Shown here in pieces: positions 12,101-20,274 of a DNA stretch of 36,742 nt. Origin of the DNA: Phoronis australis. Lineage: Eukaryota > Phoronida > Phoronidae. Within the stretch, counting starts at the first letter, position 1, and the number at the start of each line of letters is the position of its first letter. The notes below the pieces were generated by a model that was given only the letters and a program-made list of their open reading frames with translations, had not been told where the DNA came from and ran no database searches. The stretch lies in NCBI GenBank assembly GCA_002633005.1, contig NMRA01000398.1:383202-419943 (forward strand), written 5' to 3'. The translations under genes were made by a program, and so were the position numbers.

Positions 12101-15100
12101 AAACTTAATTTTGAATTAGATGTCTAGCAACTGGTGCATGAGCTGCAAGGACTAGAGAGAACATGTTTTTTTATTTATTTCCAGTTAGCATGCGATGTTA
12201 TTCGTACCCAAAGAGGCCACGCACATTATTCCATGAACAAAATCTAAAGTTCAAATATACCGTATATTTGAAAAGTAGTTGAATTAACTAATTGCAGATT
12301 ACAACGACTAGTTATACGATCAATGTAATGAATGCTATGGTGGGTTTGTCTGTTGATGATATATGAGTAAGGACCGGCAAATCATCTTGGTGTACCATCA
12401 GTGACAACTTATTTTGGCCTGAAATGAGTCTTTTCCGTTGAACGTAATTGTCAACCTTCGTAAAGCCAATGTTTCCTCAAATAACTCGTTGAAGTTAAGT
12501 AGGAGCTTATCCACCAGTACATGTATGTACCAATAGTATAGACAACAAGTCAGTAAAATTATATTTTTAGAATGTGGAAAGCCTGCATAATTTGATTTTT
12601 GACTGACCAGCAATCGGGTATTGATTAGGTCATGTTACTGTCTTTTTATTTGTAAAATTTACAAAATAAATGTTCATTCAAATAACAGTACCGAAAACAC
12701 AGCCAAATTTGTTTGCAAAATTGGTTGATACACGACACCTATCGTTATTAACAATCTTTATTTCGTTTTGCTAGTATCCTAGGCAAAAAGTTCGACACTC
12801 AACAGGACATTGGTAAAGCAACAAACCAAGAGACGTGATTAAAAGACACGCGATATTTTGAAACATACTTGTCTAATTCTCAATCATTGGAAATAAAATG
12901 ACTCAGTAATACCGCCACAGAGCAATAGCTGGAGCCATACACAGTGGGACACGGCAGCTGTGAAATGCTGCAAAGAATGACAAATGAAGGGGGAGAACAG
13001 GAAAATCACTCAAACAAGTGTAACGTGCAGCACGACCCTGATTATTCAAAACAGGCTTCTCAAATGCAATCAAAAAGTACTCCAATACTTTCAATCGCAG
13101 CATATCGTGCTCTACGTACCAAATTGACATGTTTTCCGCAACTTCTTGACGGGTGATTTTACATTCGTGACATTGCACAAAATGTTCTTGGATTTTGAAG
13201 ATGCATAGATAACCGAAGGGAAAGACAGCGAACAGTTTGACCAATGTAACATTGCTTAACATTTTAACATACAGTGGCAGCTCTACGTTTTCAGTAAGGG
13301 GGGTTTAGGATTCGAGCTAATCCGAGGCGCGTAGCGCCGAGCGCAAGGAAGATCGGAAGGAGGTTTCCCCCTCCCTTGTAAGATTTTTTGTGATTTTTAG
13401 AAGCTGATTTCGTTTTTCTTGCGAATTTTTTTCAATTTTTATTTTAGATCCTGTCCCGAAGGGTGGTTTGAACCCCCTGAACCCCCGTAGATCAGCCTCA
13501 GAATACAAACTCATAAACAACACTGCACTGGGCAACGGGACAGACAATGGCTTTAGAAATGTTATTTTTCCATGACCAAGTTGGAGGTCTTCCTATTCCG
13601 AATTTCACTTGTTGTAAATATTCAAGGTTAAATGTCAAAAAACCTGTTACAACTGTTCATGCATGTAAAGCATAGTACATGAACGTTTGGTGTAATTTCA
13701 ATCAAGCATTTCTGGGATATGATGTTCCGAAGTTAGTCAAAGTCAGGAGTAGGTTGACAGTAGTTTTGGTTCTATAGATTTTATTTTAATGTTCCATTTG
13801 TTTACGAGCAGATAGCACTTGATGATGTAAATTGTTTACAATTGAATATTAAAGAACATTCTAGGACAAAGACCCATGGGGTCAAGATAGTGATGACGCA
13901 TGTCGTAATTTGTTTGTAGTTGAAAACTAGAGGTCATTCTAGAAGAAAGTTACGTCATACAAGTGATTAGTAAATAGAAAAATGATCTGAAACATTATGT
14001 TTATATTTACAGAAATACGCAACGTTCTAGAGTGTTTTTGTCTAGAAAACTTCCAGACAGAACGTGTTTACCAGTGAAAGGTTTCAGAACATTTTAAGAA
14101 GCTACAAACATTAGGGCATTTGTGTTAGAGTTAGATTTAAATTGCGTTGCAGTAACAGATTCAGTAGTTATTGCGTTAGTCAATAGAGAGCCAGCTAAAG
14201 AGACAGTAGGTTATTGAATCAGCGAGTTTAACAGTTGCTGGAAGTGTCTCAGAAGTTCATCACAAGTCAAGGCTTCGCAGCACTGGCTGGAGCATAGAAC
14301 ACTCATTACGTTGGACGTTTTGAGTTTTAATATGAACATACGATCGAGATTAATAAAATGATTAACTTGAGCCAGTCTTCAGGCTATCATCACACTGAAA
14401 GCTGTCAGCACTGGTCGGTTACCACCTGCGCCCATTCACCGATCAGGTTCTTTGCAACCCTTCAATTAAACGTGCTTTTGAATCCTTGACGCACAATTGC
14501 GTATTATAGCCTTTCAGATATTTCTTAGAAAATAACACTTAATTAGCACAGTCGCCATTAAAAAGTGAGCCTCTTTTCAGGTTTTAAAAACAATATATTC
14601 TGCGCATAATCACAGTCCAAAGCGTGATTTTTCGCATGCCTTGTTATATTTATGGCTCTGATTCATTGTTTTTTAAACCCAAAGAGAGGCTCACTACTAA
14701 AATGGCGACTGTGTGAATAAGGTCTGTACGTAAATTTGTAAGCGGTCAACAATTGCGACGTCGTATTTAAAGAGTGTAATCTCACTATCAAAGTGCAAGG
14801 ATTTGGTTCTGAGGATTTTTCTTTTACTCTCAATCAAATGAGATAAAGCACTGATGCATTATTATTGTTCACTTTTGATGACAGGTATTCTCGTTAAGTT
14901 GTTCGATGAAAAGTAAACGAAAACGAAGAAACGGTTACCTAGTAAAGACCGTAAACTGAGAATCCGAAATTCATCCTAATCAACAAATGGACTAAAGAAA
15001 GTTTAATGTTCTTAATGGTAAAAGCGGTCACGCCCCAACTGTCTGTAAATGGCCACGAAATACCTCGTATAATTCCTCCTTTGACAACTCGTACATTTTA

Positions 15101-16369
15101 AATATAAAAATGGCTTCAAAGTAATGCTATGAGTCGCCATGTGAAATATAGATACATTTATCAGTGTACAGAACATTTAAATTTGGATATTTGAAAAAAA
15201 ATTCCACGACTGTTGACAATTGCATTCCTGTCGGTATTTTCATTAGAGGCTAACCAAGAAAGCAACAGCATTTTTTCAAAAAGTTTCACTGAATTGTTAA
15301 AGAGGCCTGGAACGCGGTAAGCAGACTAAATTGCAATATGGAAAGTGGTTCTCTCCCACTGAAGCAAAATTGAACCTGCTGACCTGGTAGTTTTATTCTA
15401 TAATTTGACGTGGTAATTACAACAAAATCTGGAACTTGAGAATTTTAAACAGATTACTTCCAAATACTTTTAAGCTTTAACGTTGCAATATTGTTGTCAA
15501 CAGTTGACGCTTTTTTACTTTAACATGGTTTACGACCTGTGTTTCAGCCGGAAACCAGGTTATTTTTGCGCTTGTTTCCTGGATTATACAGTACTTACTA
15601 AGCCAGAGTTTGCCAATTAGAGCCTACTGAAGTTCAATTTAAACCAATTTGGTTTGTGATACAATCATGAACTTTGATCCCGGTTCCAAAGTTTCCAAAG
15701 CCTCGTGCCCTTGCATTCCCTAACAATAATCGCGGAAAACCGTGTCCACAGAAGAGTCGTAGTGGTAAGACAGCTTGTTTTTCTCGAATGGACGCGTTGT
15801 TTAAAAATTTAAAAATTTTATGAAAACTCAAAAATCGTTCCCACTCTAACTCCGAACAGTACAAAACCCATAAAATTGTACAAAACAAGAATTAAACAAC
15901 TAGAATGTCATTTCCGCTTCATTTTTTTCAATATAAAATTACGTAAACGAGTTTCAAGAATATTATAGAATCTCAACGACTTGAAATTCCTTTAAAGTAT
16001 ACAAAAATTTAAGTTTCAACAATAATCAGCAGAATGCGTTTTTCTGCCGTTAAACTCATAATGTCCTTTTAAACACCAAATCATTATCAGTTAAAGGCAG
16101 GAAAACGCATTGTTTTGTGTCACAACTTACATAATTTTGTTTTTGGAGGACTTTCATGGAAACAAAGAAACTATTTTAAAATGAATTGTAGTTCCGCTTG
16201 TTTCATATAGCAGCTTACACCAGGGTTTATTTTTGTGATACACCAACTCAGGTCAGTACATTCAAATTCTCAAAATTCAACTAGCAGAGAAATATTATAT
16301 CAACCTACCTTCGGCGTTTGAGAATCTCGCGAGAAGACACGCGATGAAGCACCAGTGTGGGAGATTCAT
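78..16369 (-). CDS. Gene 1: secreted/membrane protein with four TLDc domains, TSP1 and ZP domain (3' end off window)
   Basis: This is a multi-exon gene assembled by splice sites and phase. Exons in transcript order are 16369-16309, 11527-10988, 10641-10102, 8770-8234, 6777-6241, 5923-5756, 4293-4106, 3649-3507, 616-474 and 153-78. Together they give 2,933 coding bases, or 977 codons plus two bases. Residues 1-20 are a signal peptide, 21-738 are four TLDc domains of about 180 residues, 739-794 are a TSP1 repeat, and 795 onward are the ZP domain. Every junction joins in frame, with AG acceptors and GT donors, and the last donor at 77 points to further exons beyond base 1. Gene 2 shows what these probably encode: the end of ZP-C, a furin site and a transmembrane helix. 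From family knowledge, ZP domains polymerise outside the cell and TSP1 binds matrix. The function of extracellular TLDc is unknown. The single-gene reading is inferred, as no transcript was seen. Confidence 0.85.
154..473 (-). other. Gene 1 intron between exons 9 and 10
   Basis: This is a 320-base intron, alignable with the gene 2 intron at 33743-34120. Nothing beyond the paralogy is visible. Confidence 0.75.
474..616 (-). CDS. Gene 1 exon 9: ZP linker and start of ZP-C
   Basis: The exon enters in phase 2 and ends in phase 1 at the donor GTATGT. It encodes KWKDLNAEKAAPPSSS, then the ZP-C-like LGVRFQLCAEPKFSDDN. The CAEP element corresponds to the C-x-A-x-P start of ZP-C in other ZP proteins. 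The paralogous exon at 34121-34263 has the same length and differs at about four of 47 residues. The open frame continues to 415, past the donor. I reject that extension because exon 10 supplies the expected ZP-C continuation in phase. Confidence 0.82.
960..1330 (-). pseudogene. Penelope-like retroelement, decayed GIY-YIG endonuclease (copy A)
   Basis: Broken minus-strand frames read KCAVLYQVDCASCEAYY, then GETGHQLKARNDEH and a stop, and further on IRDFEAVYIRRH. These match the order seen in the C-terminal GIY-YIG endonuclease of Penelope-like elements: a VYxIxCxxC segment, GETGRxLxxRxxEH, and REAIxIRxHxPSL. The frame is broken between segments, so it is a fossil. It lies in the intron between ZP exons 8 and 9 and has a homologue at 34985-35372. 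Confidence 0.65.
2988..3148. repeat. Short tandem array of CCCA-n-TTGG palindromic units
   Basis: Seven 11-base units start at 2988, 3009, 3036, 3054, 3094, 3120 and 3138. Each reads G/A-CCCA-n-TTGG-C/T, and the outer pair is always complementary (GCCCA with TTGGC, ACCCA with TTGGT). Units 2-4 and 5-7 show the same spacing, so an 84-85 base higher-order unit has been duplicated. It lies in the ZP intron of gene 1. Confidence 0.75.
3207..3339 (-). mobile_element. 5'-truncated SINE copy (3' tail only)
   Basis: This stretch is nearly identical to the tail half of the SINE at 36031-36331; I count two substitutions and one short indel over about 130 bases. On the minus strand it ends with the hairpin AAGGAACC-n5-GGTTCCTT followed by an ACACAC-rich end. 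The tRNA-derived head is missing, as expected for target-primed reverse transcription that stopped early. Confidence 0.65.
3507..3649 (-). CDS. Gene 1 exon 8: ZP domain, second part of ZP-N
   Basis: This 143-base exon is too short for most ORF scans. It was found by looking for a piece that starts in phase 0 and ends in phase 2. The acceptor follows TTTCCCTACAG and the donor is a perfect GTAAGT. The peptide reads PNGEVSFQVRLQLLPGF, then GYVNISCNTKGD, and ends NLSAELRVF. The ISC cysteine completes the ZP-N set of four. It fits both neighbouring exons in frame. Confidence 0.78.
3650..4105 (-). other. Gene 1 intron within ZP-N
   Basis: This 456-base AT-rich intron holds nothing I recognise. Confidence 0.7.
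4106..4293 (-). CDS. Gene 1 exon 7: ZP domain, first part of ZP-N
   Basis: The exon runs from an acceptor ending TTTAG to the strong donor GTAAGT and enters in phase 1, matching TSP1. It begins GEYICGNNGVRVTFPARL and later has GDSSCS and LPKCNIMAN. These supply three of the four conserved ZP-N cysteines; the opening C-x(n)-M/V-x-V-x-F pattern is typical of a ZP-N start. The exon ends in phase 0. An open frame on the opposite strand at 4074-4301 is a shadow. Confidence 0.82.
4294..5755 (-). other. Gene 1 intron between TSP1 and ZP
   Basis: The only recognised content is the MITE-like element at 4661-4941. Confidence 0.7.
4661..4941. mobile_element. MITE-like element, intron copy
   Basis: About 280 bases bounded by CTACCCATGCC and, inverted, CTACCCATGGG. 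It is similar along its length to 34473-34788, including the GCGCGCCGCATGG/TATCGCCTATG region. It lies in the intron between TSP1 and ZP-N of gene 1. No transposase is encoded. Small open frames here (4674-4862, 4811-5017) are not credible genes. Confidence 0.5.
5756..5923 (-). CDS. Gene 1 exon 6: thrombospondin type 1 repeat
   Basis: A 168-base phase 1-1 exon encodes a complete 56-residue TSP1 repeat. The start is DASWSTWTDWGSCSKSCGGG, which carries the W-x-x-W-x-x-W ladder and the CS-x-SCGGG motif. Six cysteines follow the canonical spacing (GSC, KSC, RSC, NC, QQC, QSC). From family knowledge the tryptophans can be C-mannosylated and the repeat binds matrix or receptors outside the cell, which agrees with the signal peptide. 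The acceptor follows a pyrimidine run ending GGCAG and the donor is GTACCT. Confidence 0.9.
5924..8233 (-). other. Gene 1 introns around TLDc exon 4
   Basis: Two introns, 5924-6240 and 6778-8233, flank the fourth TLDc exon. In the second, CTAAGCC and GGCTTAG (about 7936-7961) could form a small hairpin and GTGTACGTACAC (about 7888) is a 12-base palindrome. No gene-like sequence was seen in either. Confidence 0.65.
6241..6777 (-). CDS. Gene 1 exon 5: TLDc domain 4
   Basis: This 537-base exon is the TLDc domain nearest the membrane side. The acceptor ends TATTCCAG and the donor is GTGACG, weaker than the other donors but in the same phase 1. The protein starts ESIENSKLL and has YRATGDGM, FHQLCDNKG, TIGSEATKGTVYGGY, FRICGSEC, FGGGHDLMFF, and GCGRSVKWSDIEVYSV. 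All five family cysteines are present. It departs from its sisters in GSEATKG (usually GREATKG) and in the last linker, TYA before the junction instead of EG. The next coding exon is TSP1. Confidence 0.86.
8234..8770 (-). CDS. Gene 1 exon 4: TLDc domain 3
   Basis: The exon is 537 bases and again symmetric, phase 1 to phase 1 (acceptor ending ATTTCAG, donor GTAAGA). It begins EYIEDSNLL and carries YRATIDGM, FHSLCDKQG, TVGREATKGTVYAGY, LRLCGPEC, FGGGHDLSFF, and GCGSSVKWTDIEVYGVEG at the end. All five family cysteines are present. The reading frame runs on past the donor into the intron, but the donor consensus and the shared exon phase support ending here. A second long open frame on the same strand (8210-8569) overlaps it and is a shadow. 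Confidence 0.88.
8771..10101 (-). other. Gene 1 intron between TLDc 2 and 3
   Basis: A 1.3 kb intron containing the tRNA-like sequence at 8874-8951. Overlapping small open frames at 9801-10137 on both strands carry no recognisable domain. Confidence 0.65.
8874..8951 (+). repeat. tRNA-like sequence (SINE head or tRNA relic)
   Basis: It begins AGCAGTG and ends CACTGCT, a perfect 7 bp acceptor-like stem. Inside are TGGACTAGTGAGG (A box-like) and GTGTGTTCGAGTCCCAC (B box in a 4-of-5 T-stem). Seven extra bases separate the T-stem from the 3' acceptor strand, and the anticodon stem is poor, so it is not a functional tRNA. It lies in the intron between TLDc 2 and 3, on the strand opposite the gene. 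Confidence 0.45.
10102..10641 (-). CDS. Gene 1 exon 3: TLDc domain 2
   Basis: This 540-base exon is framed by phase-1 introns (acceptor ending TTTTCAG, donor GTAAAT). It encodes a full TLDc domain: EFIEDSKLL, YRATRDGM, TIGREATTGTVYGGF, FRLCGSRC, FGGGHDLMFF, and GCGSNVKWVDVETYS near the end. The odd feature is FHQNADKVG where the other three domains have a cysteine (FH-x-LCD). This domain therefore keeps four of the five cysteines, and one half of a possible disulfide is missing. Its length and boundaries match domain 1 exactly, as expected for tandem exon duplication. Confidence 0.88.
10642..10987 (-). other. Gene 1 intron between TLDc 1 and 2
   Basis: A 346-base AT-rich intron with no recognised element. 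The TLDc 1 reading frame runs on into it past the donor. Confidence 0.7.
10988..11527 (-). CDS. Gene 1 exon 2: TLDc domain 1
   Basis: One 540-base exon codes a whole TLDc domain of about 180 residues and is flanked by phase-1 introns (acceptor ending TTCTAG, donor GTAAGC). It opens EFIEDSQLL, then has the TLDc hallmarks YRATRDGM, a FHSLCDKQG stretch, TIGREATKGTVYGGY, FRLCGSEC, the glycine turn FGGGHDL, and a C-terminal GCGSGVKWVDVEVYG. I count five cysteines: CDKQG, LCGSEC (two), GYC and GCG. They are shared by domains 3 and 4 and suggest disulfides in an extracellular fold. Intracellular TLDc proteins such as OXR1 act around the V-ATPase; nothing in this sequence shows that role here. Confidence 0.88.
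13272..13501. mobile_element. MITE-like element with imperfect inverted ends
   Basis: The left end CAGTGGCAGCTCTACG and the inverted right end CTGAGGCTGATCTACG match at 12 of 16 positions. Runs of G and C (AAGGGGGG on the left, CCCCCTGAACCCCC on the right) pair near the ends. An internal GGCGCGTAGCGCC is self-complementary. It is 230 bases, non-coding, in the first intron of gene 1. Confidence 0.5.
14547..14713. mobile_element. MITE with about 45-base terminal inverted repeats
   Basis: The ends CACAGTCGCCATT and AATGGCGACTGTG are inverted copies. The match continues inward through GTGAGCCTCT/AGAGGCTCAC to the TTTAAAAACA region. At 167 bases, almost the whole element is terminal repeat, so it could fold into a long hairpin. 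It lies in the first intron of gene 1. No target-site duplication was clear. Confidence 0.65.
16309..16369 (-). CDS. Gene 1 exon 1: signal peptide
   Basis: The exon starts at an ATG (16369-16367) and encodes 20 codons plus one base, beginning MNLPHW and continuing with the hydrophobic run CFIACLLA before RFSNAE. This has the n-, h- and c-region layout of a secretory signal peptide, with cleavage likely near SNA. It ends GAA-G before the donor GTAGGT, so the phase is 1. That is exactly the phase needed to join the first TLDc exon, whose first codon becomes GAG. The joined start would read SNAEEFIED. A 4.8 kb intron follows. I saw no other phase-compatible exon in that intron, but a short one could be missed. 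Confidence 0.75.
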
Positions 16370-16430
16370 CACGATAGTGATCGCCTCAAATGTCTTTCCA
16401 AAACCACTGAGAAATTTACGATTCCTTCGT

Positions 16431-16438
16431 TATTTATA
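16431..16438 (-). promoter_or_regulatory. Candidate TATA box of gene 1
   Basis: The minus strand reads TATAAATA here, about 60 bases upstream of the gene 1 start codon. A start site 25-30 bases downstream would fall near 16405 and give a 5' leader of about 35 bases. This is a consensus match and a plausible distance only; AT-rich DNA produces such strings by chance. Confidence 0.4.
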
Positions 16439-17194
16439 ACAAGACGTGTGAAAAGAGCCGCTCCCGTTCAGGAAAATTATAAAAAATGTCGTGCAAGTGT
16501 TTTTTTCGCCCACGTGTGATGACGTCAATGCGTAAATGGGTACATGTATAGAAAATGGGTGCCGGGGTAGAGTGAATAGAAATTCACACTGGCAATAAAA
16601 TTTGAATTTCAAATGCGCAAGAAAAGGAGTGCTATTCGATTGTGAGGCGAATCAATGTTTTCGCGTCCTGTCGATCAAACAATTTCTTAATAATAACAGC
16701 GGAAAGCGAGGATAGGGTTTAAGTTTCATGAGCATTCATACACGTTTGTGCCTTCAATTTAATTAATGCTTTAAAAACTAATACAAATTTTCATTGGTGT
16801 TGATTTCATAAAAAAGTTTCTTATCGTACAATTTTGTATATTTAGGTACACGTACATACAGTGGTGTTTTTTTCTGAAATTAAGCGTTTTTTTCCCAAAG
16901 AACTTCAATTCGTTTCGTCAAGTATTTTGAATACAGACCAGTGAATCGAAATTTTGCTTATATGTGCAGGTGGGTGTCAAAGCACTGATACACGGCTTTA
17001 CATTGTTGTGGATTCGGGTAGACGCAATGATCTCGCCAAAAGTACATGTACACAATTTAGATCTTGCAAAACATTTTTTCAGCAAGTAAACCGGGATTTA
17101 TATTTTCCTTGGATACAACTTTTATTTTGATTGCTTATGTTGACACTCACACTTGCAAAAAGTTAAAAACACTGTTTTAGTGGTTAGATCATTG

Positions 17195-17335
17195 TAGAGT
17201 TCAGTAAGGACCAGCGCCAGGACCTCGCTAAAATCTAGCCAATATCACGTATTCTCCTTTAAGATACGCGGCAATATATCACGTAAGCTTGCGAAGTTTT
17301 GCTTTTTAGCGAGGTCCTAGCGGTACTGAACTCTA
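17195..17335. mobile_element. Hairpin MITE, TA-flanked
   Basis: The left arm TAGAGTTCAGTA with CCAGGACCTCGCTAAAA is inverted on the right as TTTTAGCGAGGTCCTA with TACTGAACTCTA. The left arm has a short extra segment. Both outer edges carry TA, which would fit a Tc1/mariner-type target. It lies just upstream of gene 1, about 0.8 kb from the start codon. Confidence 0.65.
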
Positions 17336-20247
17336 AATAGCTTGTGCAACTACTCGTTAAACCACCACCAAGAAGGTTATGACCGTGCTTAAGTTACTGC
17401 AACAAGTGTTATATCGCTTCAACCACTTTTCTATGCTACAGCCGCATTGATATGAACAGGACATTAGTTTAGTAGTGCATGCCCTAGATTATACAGTGCA
17501 CCTCAAATAAAATTACGTCCTTTGAGACTCACCCTGGGGAGCCACTCATGGGCGGCGCATCATAAGGGGCTGGGGTCTATAGCCCCCCCCCCCGATTTCA
17601 GTGCTACGCCACCCACGGTCAACAAGAAATACAAGTACAGTCCAGTTCAGGGGAAAATTGGTTTTAATGTTTTCATATTCGTAAAGGGTGAACAAAACTA
17701 GTATATTATTAATTGAAATACAATTTAGGCTTGAATTTTAAGTGTACAATTCACACCTAGCCCGCATTCAGTCTTACAGGTCTTTGGTTTTCTAAACGCG
17801 AGAAAGTTGCCAAGCAAACTTTTAAAAATGGCTATTGCAAAGAGGCTTGGACAGACCTGTGGACCAAATCATAGCCACTATACGAACAGCGCAGGTTTCT
17901 GTTGCGAAGACTTGGTGCGAAAAGGGGTTAACTTACGCTGTGATCTGAAGCCTGATTTGTTACACTTCTGATGGGGACTTCCGACTCGGTCAGCAATTAA
18001 ACACAGTTTTTCCTTAACCTAAGTGATGAACAACTCGATTTATTTGATTTGAAACAACACACGCCAATGTCATCAATTGGTAGGGGTTACGAATACCGTG
18101 CATTTGCGATCATATCGTTACCACGCTCCTGGTATCGCACGGAGACGACATGGGTTGTCAGACTGGCTGGTCCATTCCTAAATAAAACATTAGAAGTTTT
18201 GGTGTTCCTCAACATAGTGGCAGTTTGAGCACCAGCAAAATGTGTATCCGTAAACTTTTGTTATATTTTTTGTAACATTAGCTCTGCACTCAATCTCTCT
18301 ACCGTAGTCTGTAGTACCAAAACGAATTCTGTTTCGGCCACTGCAAATTAACTTCTCCGAAAATGTCGTTTGTTCAAATTATTCTCGCGTTGAAGTAAAA
18401 TTAGTTACTGAACGATTTAGTAAGTTTCAATGTGAGATCCGGCAGAAGCAGTGCTTCTTAATTATTCAGTTTACATACTTTCTTTTATATATTTGCATTG
18501 TAAACCCCTTGTAATACTGGCTCCTTCCTGTATAGTGAATTGACAAAATATTAGTTCGCTGCGTATACTTATCATTATAAGCATTGGGCCCTCCTGTAGA
18601 CACAATTTGTCATTCACACACAAATGCTCACGATTGATATTCTTAACGATATTCGTTCGAGCTCTCTGCATCTTTGACAGTTGTTCGCAGCACAACAAGA
18701 AAGCTGACGGCTAACTAGAAACATAACGAAAGCAATATGTCGAGACGTCACAGAAACAAACAACTCTTAACGAATGGCGTTGAAAATTTTTAAACGTAAA
18801 ATTAATATCGTTGTGTGTTCAACAAATTTTGTGTTGGTGCACTCATGATCTAAACGCTCTTCCTAATTGTACTCTTGGCTATACTTCGAATGTTCATGTC
18901 TATTTACAACAAACCTCGTAAACATGGCCTCAACTTGGAAAGAACTGCAGCAGTTCATTATCTTGTCCATGACCTTATTCAGGCTCGAGGCGTAAAATGA
19001 GCTGCCGTGAGATTAATTAGAAGTTTTTACCAAGTCCCAAACACTAACAAGCTGTCAGTTGGGTCAAAGCCTGCAATCATTTCTATACTCATTAACGGGT
19101 AAAATCGAGAGGTGAAATCATTTTTTCAACGTACAGCGATTGTAACAGCTTTAATTATTGCACATGAGGTCAAGTAAAAATTATACCACCTCTTATATCT
19201 CAAATCAATTAATATTTTCTGTTCCCATTGACCCATTACAAAAACGTCTTAAAAGGGCGCGAGCAATTATCTGCATTTTTGATTAACGCAAGATTTTGAA
19301 GACATCTAAAATTTGGGCAAAGCACGATATTATTAACCTAATTATGGAATACGACGAGTGGAGAAGGTTGACATTTACGACGGAAGCTTTCATTTTACTT
19401 TGAACATTGATAAGCTTGATCGGCCTGAGTGTTTTTTTTTTAATTTAACAGAGCAAAATGTGCGTCTGTTATTGCATGAGGCAAATCCGCTACATTTATG
19501 CCGCGACCGAGTGTTCGTTGAAAAGTGAAACGGGCGGGAAAGGAGTGAGGAAGCACCCGTTGAGATAATCAAATTTGAATGTAGTTAAAGTACATTTAAT
19601 TATAGATTTAATTCCTTTCAAAGAGAGGAGAATGTTGCTCATAATCAAAGCCCATACATCCTCTTTATCAAATTTCACCTTTACGATTGCATTCGAGCGA
19701 CCATGCGCATTATCATAGTCGTGACCAAGAGCACTTTATTCACATTTGTGTCAAGCAGGAGCTTGCACATAAACAAAAACTACCTCTCCTGGGGGTCGAA
19801 TAACAAGCTGAACACGAAATTAATTAGCGAAATTGCTTTGCTAGATATTTTGTCACGCTCTGAAACCTCATTGGCGACCTATACATGACCATTGTAGCGC
19901 ATCGACAGATCTATTTTTTGGTTGTTCGTGGATACAAAATTTTCACTAGTTTCTAAATGAATCCCAGTAATCTACATGTACTTGCATGCGTCATTTAAAA
20001 TTTACGTTTGTTTGGATCGTTACTACTCTTTATTTCCATCCCACTTGCGGTGCTTTAACAGTACATGTATGATTATCAAAAGAATTAGGCCAACATGTCA
20101 GTACGACACACACAATATCGCCCGGTTGATCCGCCGAATTCAACAGTGTGTCAACATCGACACGTATTGGTGCCGGGGAGACAGTACGTGTATGTGTCGA
20201 GCAGATACTACAATATCTCACTTAATCTCCCGGCGTCTTACTTTCCA

Positions 20248-20274
20248 GTGAGGTCCTAGAGTTCCTGAACTCTA
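20248..20274. repeat. Solo terminal repeat related to the hairpin MITE
   Basis: GTGAGGTCCTAGAG with GAACTCTA matches the right end of the element at 17195-17335. It also forms its own perfect 8 bp hairpin, TAGAGTTC-CT-GAACTCTA. I found no partner end nearby, so this is probably a relic. Confidence 0.45.

Larger units (their letters stand above)
11528..16308 (-). other. Gene 1 first intron
   Basis: A 4.8 kb AT-rich intron with two MITEs (13272-13501 and 14547-14713). An open frame at 12903-13262 on the minus strand has no family resemblance and no clear splice sites. First introns often hold enhancers, but none can be identified by eye. Confidence 0.6.

Noticed and set aside
12903-13262. 119-residue minus-strand frame in the first intron
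   Set aside because: No recognisable domain, no convincing phase-1 splice borders, and a competing frame on the other strand.
17582-17593. C-run as a G-quadruplex or regulatory site
   Set aside because: It is a single homopolymer run without four separate G tracts. It is more likely repeat-associated or a sequencing artefact.
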